Source: Haloferula helveola | GTDB taxonomy: Bacteria > Verrucomicrobiota > Verrucomicrobiia > Verrucomicrobiales > Akkermansiaceae | Reading direction: 5' to 3' | Assembly: GCF_037076345.1 (NCBI RefSeq) | Contig: NZ_AP024702.1 | Span: 2,170,001 to 2,234,000 of the forward strand | Length of the DNA: 64,000 nucleotides | Shown: in pieces, positions 1 through 7,992 of the stretch | Layout of the letters: each line of letters starts with the position of its first letter | Position numbering within the stretch: the first letter of the stretch is position 1 | Translations under genes and position numbers: made by a program | Notes under the pieces: model-generated | The model's input: the letters and a program-made list of their open reading frames with translations, nothing else | The model's database searches: none | What the model was told of the DNA's origin: nothing

Positions 1-1000
1 GCGTCAGGTAGTCGTCGGGAAAGAAGTCGAGCAAGGTGTAGGGCCTCGCTCCCGGCGGGCGGCCGGTCAGGTGGCGCGAGTAATTCTCGATCCCCTGGCA
101 AAATCCCATCTCGCGCATCATCTCGATGTCGTAGTCGGTCCGCATCCGCAGCCGCTGCGCCTCGATCAGCTTGCCCTGGCTCTCGAACTCCGCGACCCGC
201 GCGTCGGCCTCCTTCCGGATCTCGACGATCGCCTTCTTCATCTTGTCGCCCGGCGTCACGAACTGCTTCGCCGGAAAGAAGGTGTAGCGATCGACCGCCT
301 CGATCATCGAGCCGGTGAGGGTGTCGATGGTGGTGATCCGGTCGATCTCGTCGCCGAAGAACTCGACCCTAACCGCGGTCTCGTCGAGGTAGGCCGGATG
401 CACTTCCACGACGTCGCCACGCACCCGGAACTTTCCTCGGCCGAAAGCGATGTCGTTACGCTCGAAGAGCAGCCCGACAAGGCTCTCCAGCAGCTCGTCG
501 CGGCCGATCTCCTGGCCGACCCAGACCGGGATCATCATGCCCTCGTAGTCCTCGGGCGAGCCCAAGCCGTAGATGCAGCTGACCGAGGCGATCACAATGG
601 TGTCCTCGCGAGTGAGCAGCGACCCCATCGACGACAGCCGCAGGCGCTCGATCTCGTCGTTGATCGACGAGTCTTTCTCAATGTAGGTGTCGGTCCGCGG
701 AATGTAGGCCTCCGGCTGGTAGTAATCGAAGTAGCTGACGAAGTACTCGACCGCGTTGTGCGGGAAGAAATTCTTGAACTCCGAGTAGAGCTGCGCCGCC
801 AGCGTCTTGTTGTGGCTCATGATCAGCGCCGGCTTGCCGATCCGCTCGATCACCGAGGCCATGGTATAGGTCTTCCCCGAACCGGTCACGCCGAGCAGCG
901 TCTGGTGCGGGTTGCCGGCCTCGATCGACTTCACCAGCTTCTCGATTGCCTGCCCCTGGTCGCCCTGCGGCCGGTAATCGCTGACCAACTGAAATGCCAT
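1..1000 (-). CDS. uvrB: Excinuclease ABC subunit B, N-terminal half (cut by window edge)
   Basis: UvrB is the damage-verifying subunit of nucleotide excision repair, receiving DNA from UvrA and loading UvrC. I translated this from the reverse strand: it begins [20 protein letters not shown] at 1000 and stays open to the left edge, giving about 333 of the usual ~670 residues. A Walker A motif GVTGSGKT lies at residues 37-44. The beta-hairpin that threads between DNA strands is recognisable as [20 protein letters not shown]. The C-terminal helicase motifs and UVR domain lie outside the window. It is divergent from the glycosyltransferase gene to its right. Identity is secure; whether the rest is intact cannot be judged. 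Confidence 0.97.
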   Translation of the reverse strand, partial: MAFQLVSDYRPQGDQGQAIEKLVKSIEAGNPHQTLLGVTGSGKTYTMASVIERIGKPALIMSHNKTLAAQLYSEFKNFFPHNAVEYFVSYFDYYQPEAYIPRTDTYIEKDSSINDEIERLRLSSMGSLLTREDTIVIASVSCIYGLGSPEDYEGMMIPVWVGQEIGRDELLESLVGLLFERNDIAFGRGKFRVRGDVVEVHPAYLDETAVRVEFFGDEIDRITTIDTLTGSMIEAVDRYTFFPAKQFVTPGDKMKKAIVEIRKEADARVAEFESQGKLIEAQRLRMRTDYDIEMMREMGFCQGIENYSRHLTGRPPGARPYTLLDFFPDDYLT

Positions 1001-1113
1001 CGCCGTTTCTCTAGGGCCGATCCGCTCCGCCCGCAAGCGACACAGCCCGCCGGAAAGGAGCTCGCCATTCGGGCATTGTGCACTGGCCGGGTTTCCGGCA
1101 AGCATTCCGCCGA

Positions 1114-2253
1114 GTGACGCTTCTGTTCTACGATGACCGTCCGCTCTTCGGCGGGCACGAGGCGATGACCCTTCTCGGTCTCGAGGCGATCCTCGCGAAA
1201 CCGGGCATCAAGGTTCATTTCATCGTCTGCGAGGAGAACACGACCCTCGTGAAGCGACTTGAGACCCTACGTCAGCGGTTTCCGGCCCTCACCGTCGAGG
1301 AGACCGACGAGCAGGCGTCCCGCTTCGAGGCGATCCGCCACTTTTTCTCACGCGGCCGGATCGCCGACCTCAGCGCGACCATCCGCCGCATCGCCCCCGA
1401 CGCCGTCGTCTCGGTGCAGGGCGGCATCGAGCCCTCGTCGCTCGGCATCATCGCGGCCAACAAGTGCGGCGTGCGCGCCATCAGCTACCTGGCGATGCCG
1501 CACTCCTACCAGACCATGGGCGCGAAGCTCGGACGGCTGCTCGATTGGGGCGCCCCGATGCTGATCGAGCGACCCGACGCCTTCATCACCAGCTGCGATG
1601 AACTGGCCGCGCACCTGCGGGCCCGCGGCGCGAAGGGGCCGGTCGAGGTCGTCTTTCCGGGCATCGACACCGAACGCTTCGCGCCGGCCGACCGCGACGA
1701 ATGCCGTCGCGCGCTCGATCTGCCGGTCGGCGTCCCGCTCTTCGCCTGCGTCGGCCGAATCGACCTCCGCCAAAAGCAGCAGGACCGGCTGGTCCGGGCG
1801 GTTTCGCGTCCGATTGTCGATGAGTGCCACCTTGTGATCGGTGGCGAGGGGCCCGACTCGGACACCCTCGACCAGTTGATCGAAGCCCGGAAACTCGGCA
1901 ACCGGGTGCGTCGCATCCCGTGGGCCGATACCGCCAAGCTTTACCCGGCAGCCGACGCGCTCGTGATTCCGTCGCGCTACGAAGGCGTGCCGCTCGTTAT
2001 GCTCGAAGCACTCGCCTGCGGAACGCCCGTTCTCGGGTCGGACTGCGATGGAATGCGCGATCTGCTGCCGGACGAGTTTCACATCGACGCGTCCTCGAGC
2101 GCCGCCGTCGCCGCGGCGTTGCGTGACTACGTCGACCGAGGCATGCCGAAGCCGCCGGAGGAGCTGTGCGAACGCGTCCGCAACGGCATGAGCATCCCCG
2201 GCTTCCAAAAGACCTTCGCGGAGACCCTGCTGGACCTTGTGAAACCTATCTGA
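1114..2253 (+). CDS. GT4-type glycosyltransferase
   Basis: Retaining glycosyltransferase of the GT4 (GT-B fold) kind, transferring a sugar from a nucleotide donor, probably to a glycan or lipid in the cytoplasm. The C-terminal half carries the family signature: [20 protein letters not shown] followed by [17 protein letters not shown], with the EGVPLVMLE glutamates that hold the donor. The N-terminal Rossmann half begins [18 protein letters not shown], the Gly-Gly loop usual after strand 1. I chose GTG 1114 because the protein then starts at this first strand (379 residues); an in-frame GTG at 1078 would add 12 poorly structured residues. Neither has a clear ribosome binding site. Substrate is unknown, and it stands alone rather than in a polysaccharide cluster. 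Confidence 0.85.
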   Translation: MTLLFYDDRPLFGGHEAMTLLGLEAILAKPGIKVHFIVCEENTTLVKRLETLRQRFPALTVEETDEQASRFEAIRHFFSRGRIADLSATIRRIAPDAVVSVQGGIEPSSLGIIAANKCGVRAISYLAMPHSYQTMGAKLGRLLDWGAPMLIERPDAFITSCDELAAHLRARGAKGPVEVVFPGIDTERFAPADRDECRRALDLPVGVPLFACVGRIDLRQKQQDRLVRAVSRPIVDECHLVIGGEGPDSDTLDQLIEARKLGNRVRRIPWADTAKLYPAADALVIPSRYEGVPLVMLEALACGTPVLGSDCDGMRDLLPDEFHIDASSSAAVAAALRDYVDRGMPKPPEELCERVRNGMSIPGFQKTFAETLLDLVKPI

Positions 2254-2329
2254 CGCCTGCATCTGATCTTCGCGGGCCTCTGCAGATCCTCCTTCCCAAC
2301 CCTCCCCCACGGGGAAATGCTCCGCTCCC

Positions 2330-2791
2330 ATGCCGGTCGTCGAGCCCCACAAGGAACTGCGGTTCACCCGTGCCGCGCAGGCCGTTCCGTTCTGGATCGG
2401 TGCCGCCGTGACCGCCGGCATCGCGATCGTTCTCATCTCGATCAGCTTCCACCGCGTCGACAACCCCGCGCTGCCCCACCCGGCCTGGAGCCTGATCCCG
2501 CTTGCCCTGTGCTGGATCTGCATGCGGCTGGCACTCCACTGCACCCGGCACGCCTACCTCATCCTCAGCCCGCTGGGCGTCGAGATCTTCCCCTTCTTCC
2601 GGCCGGTCAGCGGGATGCGGATGATCCCATGGGGTGAGATCGACTCGGTCGAGGTCGGGAAACACATCGCCACCCTCCATTTCGATCCGGATCAGAACTC
2701 GGGCATCCACCTCGAGCTATCTCCCATTCCGAAAAACCGCCGACCGCTCCTCGCCAAGGCCCTCAAGGGCCGGATCGAGCGAGCCGACTGA
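2330..2791 (+). CDS. Small membrane protein, PH-like
   Basis: Unrecognised 153-residue protein. Two hydrophobic segments (roughly residues 20-42 and 52-72) precede a soluble tail with the pattern LILSPLGVEIFPFF...MIPWGEIDSVEVGKHIATLHF. This alternation of strands around a WGEIDSVEV motif resembles bacterial PH-type (YcxB/YdbT/DUF304-like) membrane proteins, in which two helices precede a small beta domain. This is a resemblance only, and no function is claimed. It lies between the glycosyltransferase and a YbjN-like gene, all on the same strand, with 76 and 85 bases of spacing. Confidence 0.6.
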   Translation: MPVVEPHKELRFTRAAQAVPFWIGAAVTAGIAIVLISISFHRVDNPALPHPAWSLIPLALCWICMRLALHCTRHAYLILSPLGVEIFPFFRPVSGMRMIPWGEIDSVEVGKHIATLHFDPDQNSGIHLELSPIPKNRRPLLAKALKGRIERAD

Positions 2792-2876
2792 CTCATTCCA
2801 ACGTTCAAGGTTGGACGTTCGATGCCTGCCCTTCCGAAGCCTTGGCGAAGGAGGGTTCGACGTTCAATCTCCTCCC

Positions 2877-3389
2877 ATGCGCCCGCCCTCTCTTCAGATC
2901 CAGTCCGTGGAAGACACCTTCGGCCGCAACGGCTGGCACTGCGAAGCCGTCGAAGGAAAGGACGTCCTGCGCTCCGTCTTCTCCGGCCACCACACCCGTA
3001 TCGAGCTCTTCGCCCAGGCTTACCCGCCGCTGAACGCGTTGGCCGTGATTGGTGAGATGCCCTTGCCGGCGGACGATGACCACGAGCACGCGATCCTCGA
3101 ACTGCTCGCACGCGCCAACAAATCGCTGAACCTAGGCGGCTTCGAGTACGACCTCGACCGCCAGCGCCTGGTCTTCCGGATCACCAACCTGTTCGACCGG
3201 GAAAAATACGATCACGACATCATGACCTCGATGATCCACTGCACGATCGCCGAGCTCGACCGACTCGCGCCTTACGCGACCACCGTGGTGCGGACTCCCG
3301 CCGACCTGCTCCCCGACCTCGACCTGCAGCTCCTCCTGATGCGCGAGGACCTGATCCCGCCGGTCCCCGGCGACGAAGACGAGATCTGA
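2877..3389 (+). CDS. YbjN-domain protein
   Basis: A 170-residue soluble protein starting MRPPSLQIQSVEDTFGRNGW. The order of elements fits the YbjN family (type III secretion chaperone-like fold): an opening helix with VEDTFGRNGWHCE, a strand pair VLRSVFSGHHTRIELFAQ, a hydrophobic strand LNALAVIGEMPLPA, and the AILELLARANKSLNLGGFEYD...RLVFRITNLFD section seen in bacterial YbjN proteins. YbjN proteins are linked to stress and motility regulation in enterobacteria, but the role here is not evident. I chose ATG 2877; upstream in-frame codons run through non-coding repeat-like sequence. A probable SRP RNA follows about 130 bases after the stop. Confidence 0.7.
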   Translation: MRPPSLQIQSVEDTFGRNGWHCEAVEGKDVLRSVFSGHHTRIELFAQAYPPLNALAVIGEMPLPADDDHEHAILELLARANKSLNLGGFEYDLDRQRLVFRITNLFDREKYDHDIMTSMIHCTIAELDRLAPYATTVVRTPADLLPDLDLQLLLMREDLIPPVPGDEDEI

Positions 3390-3393
3390 CAAA

Positions 3394-3427
3394 GGTAGGG
3401 ACAAGCGCCCCCGCTTGTCCGCCGAGC
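3394..3427. repeat. Short palindromic repeat, copy A (intergenic)
   Basis: A hairpin of stem GGACAAGC over GCTTGTCC with a C-rich loop and conserved flanks (GGTAG on the left, GCCGAGC on the right), immediately after the YbjN-like stop codon. Thirty of 34 bases match a second copy at 17245-17278 inside the large ATPase gene, and one stem pair differs by a compensatory A-T for G-C change. It may also act as a transcript end, but no T-run follows. Confidence 0.7.
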
Positions 3428-3514
3428 ATCCCTCCAATTTCGATCATCTCTCACGGGTAAGAATCACCGCGCCTGACGAGCCCCGACCCAATCGGGGGAC
3501 CTGAGGACACGCAT

Positions 3515-3600
3515 CCCTACCTTCCCCATCCCGGGTTTGACGAATCCGGTCGGACCCGCACTTATGGAAGCAGCCGAAGGGGGTCCCGGAAACGAGGAAG
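3515..3600 (+). ncRNA. ffs: Probable signal recognition particle RNA (small bacterial 4.5S type)
   Basis: The 333-base gap between the YbjN-like gene and pagL holds a long imperfect hairpin with the SRP core. The 5' side is GAATCCGGTC (3542-3551) and the 3' side is GGAAGCAGCCGAAG (3566-3579), matching the conserved GAACCCGGUC and GGAAGCAGCCGAAG of small bacterial SRP RNAs. Outer helices pair CCGGG (3531-3535) with CCCGG (3585-3589) and CTTCC with GGAAG (3596-3600). SRP RNA scaffolds Ffh for membrane targeting of nascent proteins. The apical loop between closing CC and GG is GCACTTAT rather than the usual GGAA tetraloop, and the usual CAGG of the symmetric loop reads CGGA. True ends are uncertain by ~20 bases. 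Confidence 0.7.
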
Positions 3601-3629
3601 CCCCGCCAAGCCCGAAGGCTCGACGGGGC
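3600..3629 (+). terminator. GC-rich hairpin after the SRP RNA
   Basis: GCCCCG (3600-3605) pairs with CGGGGC (3624-3629), with an inner GCC-CGAA-GGC stem-loop. No T-run follows, so it may be a terminator of reduced strength or part of a longer RNA. Confidence 0.4.
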
Positions 3630-3722
3630 CGACCAATCCAATCCCCGAAAAGACAGGTCGCGATACCATGCCCGCAGATTTCGTTCAACCTAAAACTTAG
3701 GAAAACTTAACAAACTCCATCC

Positions 3723-4307
3723 ATGATCGTTCCGCTCATCGTCTGTTCGCTTCCTCTGGCCGATCTCGAAACCCCGGCCCCTGCTGTCGCGCATCCTGCG
3801 GAAGCATGGGAGCTGACCCTCGAATCCGGCTACGCATGGAACGTCGGATCGAACACACCGATCGACTACCAAATCATCCCGACCCAGCTGACCCTGCGCA
3901 CTCCGGTCCAGTGGAGTTGGTGGGAAGACGAACACGGCGCGCGACTTGTCGTCCGCTCCCGCTTCTCGCTGATGATGGAGGTTTTCGCCGCCGGACCGGA
4001 GACCGGCTACCTCGGCCTTTCCGCGGCACCGTCGATCGAATACTGGTTCCCGGATGAGAAGACCTCGCTGTTCTTCTCGATCGGCGGTGGCATCGGCATG
4101 ACCGATTCCACCAACGTCCCCGGCGGTCAGGGGCAGGACTTCACCCTGAACTGGTTCGCCCACCTCGGCCTGCGTCGCGAGATCGGCGAGAATGTTTCAC
4201 TACTGGGAGGACCGTACTTCGTCCACCACTCGAACGGCGGCCAGACTTCGCCCAACCCTGGAATCGACGCTTTGGGATTCACGATCGGAGTCGGATGGAG
4301 ATTCTGA
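3723..4307 (+). CDS. pagL: PagL-like lipid A 3-O-deacylase
   Basis: Outer-membrane beta-barrel protein of the acyloxyacyl hydrolase (PagL) family, which removes the 3-O acyl chain of lipid A. It has 194 residues and alternating hydrophobic strands ending in a typical outer-membrane C-terminus (IGVGWRF, final Phe). The active site is visible near the end: HHSNGG (168-173), giving His168-x-Ser170, followed by NPGID whose Asp182 sits exactly 12 residues after the serine, where Pseudomonas PagL has Glu140 after Ser128. The N-terminus MIVPLIVCSLPLAD looks like a short signal peptide. The Asp-for-Glu replacement is conservative. Family assignment is from motif and fold pattern; activity is inferred. 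Confidence 0.75.
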   Translation: MIVPLIVCSLPLADLETPAPAVAHPAEAWELTLESGYAWNVGSNTPIDYQIIPTQLTLRTPVQWSWWEDEHGARLVVRSRFSLMMEVFAAGPETGYLGLSAAPSIEYWFPDEKTSLFFSIGGGIGMTDSTNVPGGQGQDFTLNWFAHLGLRREIGENVSLLGGPYFVHHSNGGQTSPNPGIDALGFTIGVGWRF

Positions 4308-4329
4308 CCGATCCCCACTGCCCGAGCCG

Positions 4330-4707
4330 ATGTATCAGATCCATACCCTCGTCATCGCCGCGTCGGCGATCCTGCTGCTGCTGGCCATCCTGAGATACCG
4401 CGTCTTCAAGCTTCCCCGCTTGTTGCCGTTCGGCACGATCGTCTTCGGTTTTTCGCAGCTGTTCCCGCTGGCCTCTTTCTTCATCGGAACCGATCGGCTC
4501 AGCGCGGTCCTCGAAGGCAGATTTGCCGCCGAGGAGGTCGAGGACATCTACTATTCGTATGACGACCAGAGTGTGTCCGAAGCCTACTTCATGGTCCAAA
4601 GCGGGTTCAGCGTGCTCGGCCAGATCGGGTTCCTGCTGATCGGGATAGGGTTTCTCTCCCTCGTGAGGCGGATGATCCGCCAACATCAACTTCCGCTCCA
4701 CTCATGA
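4330..4707 (+). CDS. Small integral membrane protein
   Basis: A 125-residue protein of unrecognised family. Hydrophobic stretches lie at about residues 5-25 (IHTLVIAASAILLLLAIL), 32-55 and 95-115, so three membrane helices are likely. A charged segment EEVEDIYYSYDDQSVSEAY lies between helices two and three. Its stop overlaps the next start as ATGA (4704-4707), so the two membrane proteins are probably translated together. Confidence 0.6.
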   Translation: MYQIHTLVIAASAILLLLAILRYRVFKLPRLLPFGTIVFGFSQLFPLASFFIGTDRLSAVLEGRFAAEEVEDIYYSYDDQSVSEAYFMVQSGFSVLGQIGFLLIGIGFLSLVRRMIRQHQLPLHS

Positions 4708-5060
4708 ACCTCTGGTTCCAGTTCACCAGCAGCATCTCGTCCCTCGCGGGCCTTCTGGCGGCAGCGCTTTGGGCCTTCGCATTCTGGAAGCTCCACCTGT
4801 TTGCACCCACCCGTGCCACCCTCATCGGGCTGATCGGAGGCCTGGTGGAACTGGTGACGTGGTTCTTCTACGGAATGATCTGGGTGATCGGCATGCTGCC
4901 GATGGGGGGGCTGAATTCAATGATCTACCAAGTGTACTCGATCCCCCACCTCTGGGATATCCTGTGGATGGTCAGCACGCTTGCCCTTGGCGCGACCTTC
5001 CTCTCGCTGGCGTGGACACTTCACCGTGGTATCCGTCCGCCGGAGGTGCCGGGATCTTGA
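4704..5060 (+). CDS. Small integral membrane protein, coupled to the preceding gene
   Basis: A 118-residue protein with about four predicted helices: near residues 10-30, 38-62, and two in the C-terminal third (WDILWMVSTLALGATFLSLAW). No family is recognised. The four-base ATGA overlap with the upstream gene indicates translational coupling, suggesting partners of one membrane complex. A REP-like palindrome starts one base after the stop and ends this transcription unit against the convergent GH43 gene. Confidence 0.6.
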   Translation: MNLWFQFTSSISSLAGLLAAALWAFAFWKLHLFAPTRATLIGLIGGLVELVTWFFYGMIWVIGMLPMGGLNSMIYQVYSIPHLWDILWMVSTLALGATFLSLAWTLHRGIRPPEVPGS

Positions 5061-5061
5061 A

Positions 5062-5128
5062 ATGGACCGCGCGAGCCCACTCGCGCTTATCTGGTCCGGC
5101 GGAGCCCGAGTGGGCTCGCGCGGTCCAT
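5062..5128. repeat. REP-like palindrome, family 1
   Basis: Perfect 22-base inverted arms (5062-5083 and 5107-5128), each reading inward from ATGGACCGCGCGAGCCCACT, around a 23-base centre. Same family as 30117-30182 and, in rearranged form, 9486-9590 and 11141-11282. It lies between convergent genes. Confidence 0.85.
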
Positions 5129-5139
5129 CCCGTTATCAT

Positions 5140-6078
5140 TCACTTCACCTTCGGCCATCCGTCCTTCCATGAAAGCGGGGCCATTCCGAGCTTCGACTTC
5201 CCTCGGTCCTCGCCGTCGTAGAAATGGTGCACAAGCCATTGCTTCCCACCGTTCTCGAAGATCGACGCGTGGCCCGGTCCGATGTTCTCCCTTTCCCGGG
5301 ACATCACCAGTGATCCGCCTCCATCGGTCATCCTGACTCCCTCGCGATCCACGTAGGGACCTTCGATCTTTCGGCTGCGGCCGACACGGATTTCATACGT
5401 GCTGCGGACGCCCCGACAGCACAGACCCCAATTCACGAAGAGGTAGTACCAGCCGTCGCGTTCGCAAATGAACGGCGCCTCGATCTCGTGATGATGCGCC
5501 AGCCTGACCGGCTTGGCTTCCGGGTCGTTCATCAAGCCCGTCTCTGGATCGAGTTCCACCAGCATGATGCCGTCCCAGAACGACCCGAAGCTCATCCACA
5601 GCCGCTTCCCGTCCCGAATGACGGCGGGATCGATCGCGTTGAAACGATCACGCCTCTCGGAGCGGATCACCATTCCCTCGTCCTTCCATCCGTAGTTCTC
5701 CGCCGATGGATCCAGAGTCGCCGAACTCGCGAGTCCGATTGCCGACGTGTTTTTCCCGAAGCTCGAAACCGAGTAGTAAACCCACCAGCGGTCGCCCGAG
5801 CGGATAATGTCGGGAGCCCACAGGTGTCCCCGGTTCTCCGGCACCATCTCCCGATGCCATTCCGGTTCCTTGCCGCGCTCGAAAAGCTGCCCGGCGTGCT
5901 TCCACGACCCGTCAGCGGTTCGCTGCATCAGTTTCACACCCATCCCGGTGGAGAAAAACCAGACCGAGCCGCCTTCGCGGACCACTGTGGACGGGTCGTG
6001 CACCTTTGCCGGGTAGTCCTGCGCCCACAGCGCGCCGCAGACTCCCATTGCAAGCATCGCCGATCGCCACAGACTCAT
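5140..6078 (-). CDS. GH43 family glycoside hydrolase, endo-arabinanase-like
   Basis: Exported five-bladed beta-propeller hydrolase, probably cutting alpha-1,5-arabinan or a related pentosan. A signal peptide ends near WAQ (residue 20). The GH43 triad is visible: Asp28 in VHDPS (general base), Asp150 in NAIDPAVI (pKa modulator) and Glu200 in EIEAPF (general acid). Supporting motifs are RGHLWAPDI, WWVYYSVSSFG and the GPGHASI near the C-terminus, as in arabinan endo-1,5-alpha-L-arabinosidases; 312 residues is the usual single-domain length. Its start is 108 bases from that of the lectin-domain gene, divergently. Exact substrate is inferred. No sugar transporter or further polysaccharide-utilisation genes are adjacent. 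Confidence 0.85.
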   Translation of the reverse strand: MSLWRSAMLAMGVCGALWAQDYPAKVHDPSTVVREGGSVWFFSTGMGVKLMQRTADGSWKHAGQLFERGKEPEWHREMVPENRGHLWAPDIIRSGDRWWVYYSVSSFGKNTSAIGLASSATLDPSAENYGWKDEGMVIRSERRDRFNAIDPAVIRDGKRLWMSFGSFWDGIMLVELDPETGLMNDPEAKPVRLAHHHEIEAPFICERDGWYYLFVNWGLCCRGVRSTYEIRVGRSRKIEGPYVDREGVRMTDGGGSLVMSRERENIGPGHASIFENGGKQWLVHHFYDGEDRGKSKLGMAPLSWKDGWPKVK

Positions 6079-6186
6079 CGCCGATGAAACGCCGGCCCTG
6101 CCCGATTGTTTCTCCTCAGCGTGTCAGCAGTCGGCGGGAGCCAAAAAGGCACCGTCGACGGGTTGCAGAATCCTGCCGCATCCCCG

Positions 6187-7917
6187 ATGGTTCCGGCCGT
6201 CCCAAACGACCCGCCCGTGCCAAGATCCGATCGCAGACCCGCCCGCCGCCGCCGGAAACCCCGGGGACGCAGGCGGCAGTCGTCGGCGGTCGATTGGAAA
6301 CTGGCGCGCAACCTGGTGATCATTGTCGCACTGGTGGGCGCGATTTACGCGACCTGGCAACGCTACCAGCGCACGCTCCAAGAACGCGCCGCGGCACCGG
6401 CTCCCACCGCGCCGGCAATGCCAACCGCCACACCCGCCGAGCCACCACCCGTCGCTCCCGCTCCCGAGCCACCCTTGGTTGAAACCGAGCCGGAAGCCGA
6501 ACCGATGGTGGAAGAGCCACCTGCCAGCCCGCCGGTTCCGGAAAAACCCGCGCAGTCGCTGGTCCGCCTACGTGAGAAACTGGCCGACGGCGCACGGGAC
6601 GAATATCCCATCGGCACGATCACCGACGGCGTGTCCGACTACTTCCTCGTCCCGGCAGCGGTCACGTGGGATCAGGCCTACCGCTTCGCCGAGGCCTACG
6701 GCGGCCACCTCGCCATTCCGCGCGACCCGCTTCACCTCGCGTGGCTCGCGGCGCAAGTCCCGGATAGCGCCGCGCGCGGCGAAACGACGCCCGCGCTGTG
6801 GATCGGGGTCGGCCGGTTCGGCGATGCCGGCTGGCAGCGGATCGATGGTGCCGGACTCCATTCCGCTCCTCCATCCGGCACCGGCAAGGCGGTCGCCATC
6901 CAGGCCGATTCGTCGCTCATCGCGGAACCGCCATCCACCCTGCATCCCTTCCTCATCCAGTGGCAGCGCGATGGATCCAATCCCGCCGGCCTCCGCGAAA
7001 TGCTCGAGCGCACCCGCGAAACCCTCGCGGAAAGCGTTCCCCGGTTCCCCCGCGGCACCATCGAGGTCGGCGACAGCCACCTGCTCCTTGTCGAACGCGA
7101 TATGACCGCCACCGAGGCCCGCGAACTCGCGGAGCTCGGCTCCGGGCACCTGATGGTTCCCGCGACGGCCGCCGAAGCCGATTGGCTGGAAAAGGTGACC
7201 GCCCCGATGGAGTCCGGCTCGCTCGTCTGGCTCGGCGGCCAGCGCGAAGGCGCCGAGTGGAAATGGGATACCGGCGAGCCGTGGACCTTCGCACGCTGGG
7301 CCGACGGCCAGCCGACCGGCCAGTACGACGCTCTTGCGTTCGCACCCCACGCGGGTTGGGCCGATGCCGATCCGCGTTCGACGGCGACCGCCTTCATCAT
7401 CGAGTGGAGTCCGGAACCCGAGCCGGTGCCGTTCGCGCCCGACCCGATGGACGAGGTGCGCGCCAAGGCCCGTGAACTCCTCGCCGGCATCGAGAAAGAG
7501 CGAGACGCCGCCCTCAAGACCAATGCACAGGGCTTCTTCTTCGACCTCGACGTCTGGCTGCGCGGCAACCCGAAAAGCGAAGTCGAGCGCTGGGCACCCG
7601 GGGTCAAACGCTTCAAGCAGGCGGTCAATGGCAACCGGATACCCGGTAGCCTCGCCAGAGGCGGTTACCCGCAGCGAATGATCAAGGTCGCCCGCGATCA
7701 CCTCGAGAAGCAGGCACAAATCGACCGCGCCTTCCTCGCCCAGGCCGGGAAGGTCCGCGACGCCTACGTCGAACGTCTCGGCCCGGTCATCGAAGCCGCC
7801 CAAGAGCGCGGCCAACCCGACATCGCCCGCGAGCTCACCGAGTCGATCGAGAAATTCGCCGACACCCGGGCCTGGCTCCGCTCCCTCGAGCCGCCGCCCG
7901 AGGAAGATCCCGAGTAG
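6187..7917 (+). CDS. Membrane-anchored protein with two C-type-lectin-like domains
   Basis: A basic N-terminus (RRPARRRRKPRGRRR) precedes one membrane helix at about residues 38-57 (NLVIIVALVGAIYATW), so this is a signal-anchor protein with its bulk outside the cytoplasm. A proline/alanine/glutamate-rich linker follows. Two repeats resemble C-type lectin folds: about 151-260 (WDQAYRFAEAYGGHLAIP ... LWIGVGR) and 298-408 (EARELAELGSGHLMVP ... LVWLGGQREGAEWKWDTGEP). The 'GHL..P' and 'LWIG/VWLGG' landmarks are typical, but the cysteines of animal lectins are absent. The last 150 residues are helical. ATG 6187 gives 576 residues; earlier TTG and GTG codons (6106, 6121) are possible. Ligand unknown. 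Confidence 0.65.
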   Translation: MVPAVPNDPPVPRSDRRPARRRRKPRGRRRQSSAVDWKLARNLVIIVALVGAIYATWQRYQRTLQERAAAPAPTAPAMPTATPAEPPPVAPAPEPPLVETEPEAEPMVEEPPASPPVPEKPAQSLVRLREKLADGARDEYPIGTITDGVSDYFLVPAAVTWDQAYRFAEAYGGHLAIPRDPLHLAWLAAQVPDSAARGETTPALWIGVGRFGDAGWQRIDGAGLHSAPPSGTGKAVAIQADSSLIAEPPSTLHPFLIQWQRDGSNPAGLREMLERTRETLAESVPRFPRGTIEVGDSHLLLVERDMTATEARELAELGSGHLMVPATAAEADWLEKVTAPMESGSLVWLGGQREGAEWKWDTGEPWTFARWADGQPTGQYDALAFAPHAGWADADPRSTATAFIIEWSPEPEPVPFAPDPMDEVRAKARELLAGIEKERDAALKTNAQGFFFDLDVWLRGNPKSEVERWAPGVKRFKQAVNGNRIPGSLARGGYPQRMIKVARDHLEKQAQIDRAFLAQAGKVRDAYVERLGPVIEAAQERGQPDIARELTESIEKFADTRAWLRSLEPPPEEDPE

Positions 7918-7992
7918 CGGTCGGCTCTCATTGAAACTCAGCGATTCCCACCCTTGCGGAGGCGGGTTCGATGTTCTAAGGCCTCCCCCGCC

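Noticed and set aside
2811-2867. Possible inverted repeat TTGGACGTTCGA ... TTCGACGTTCAA
   Set aside because: Only about two thirds of the arm positions pair; a similar GGGTTCGA string near 7966 is too short to define a family.
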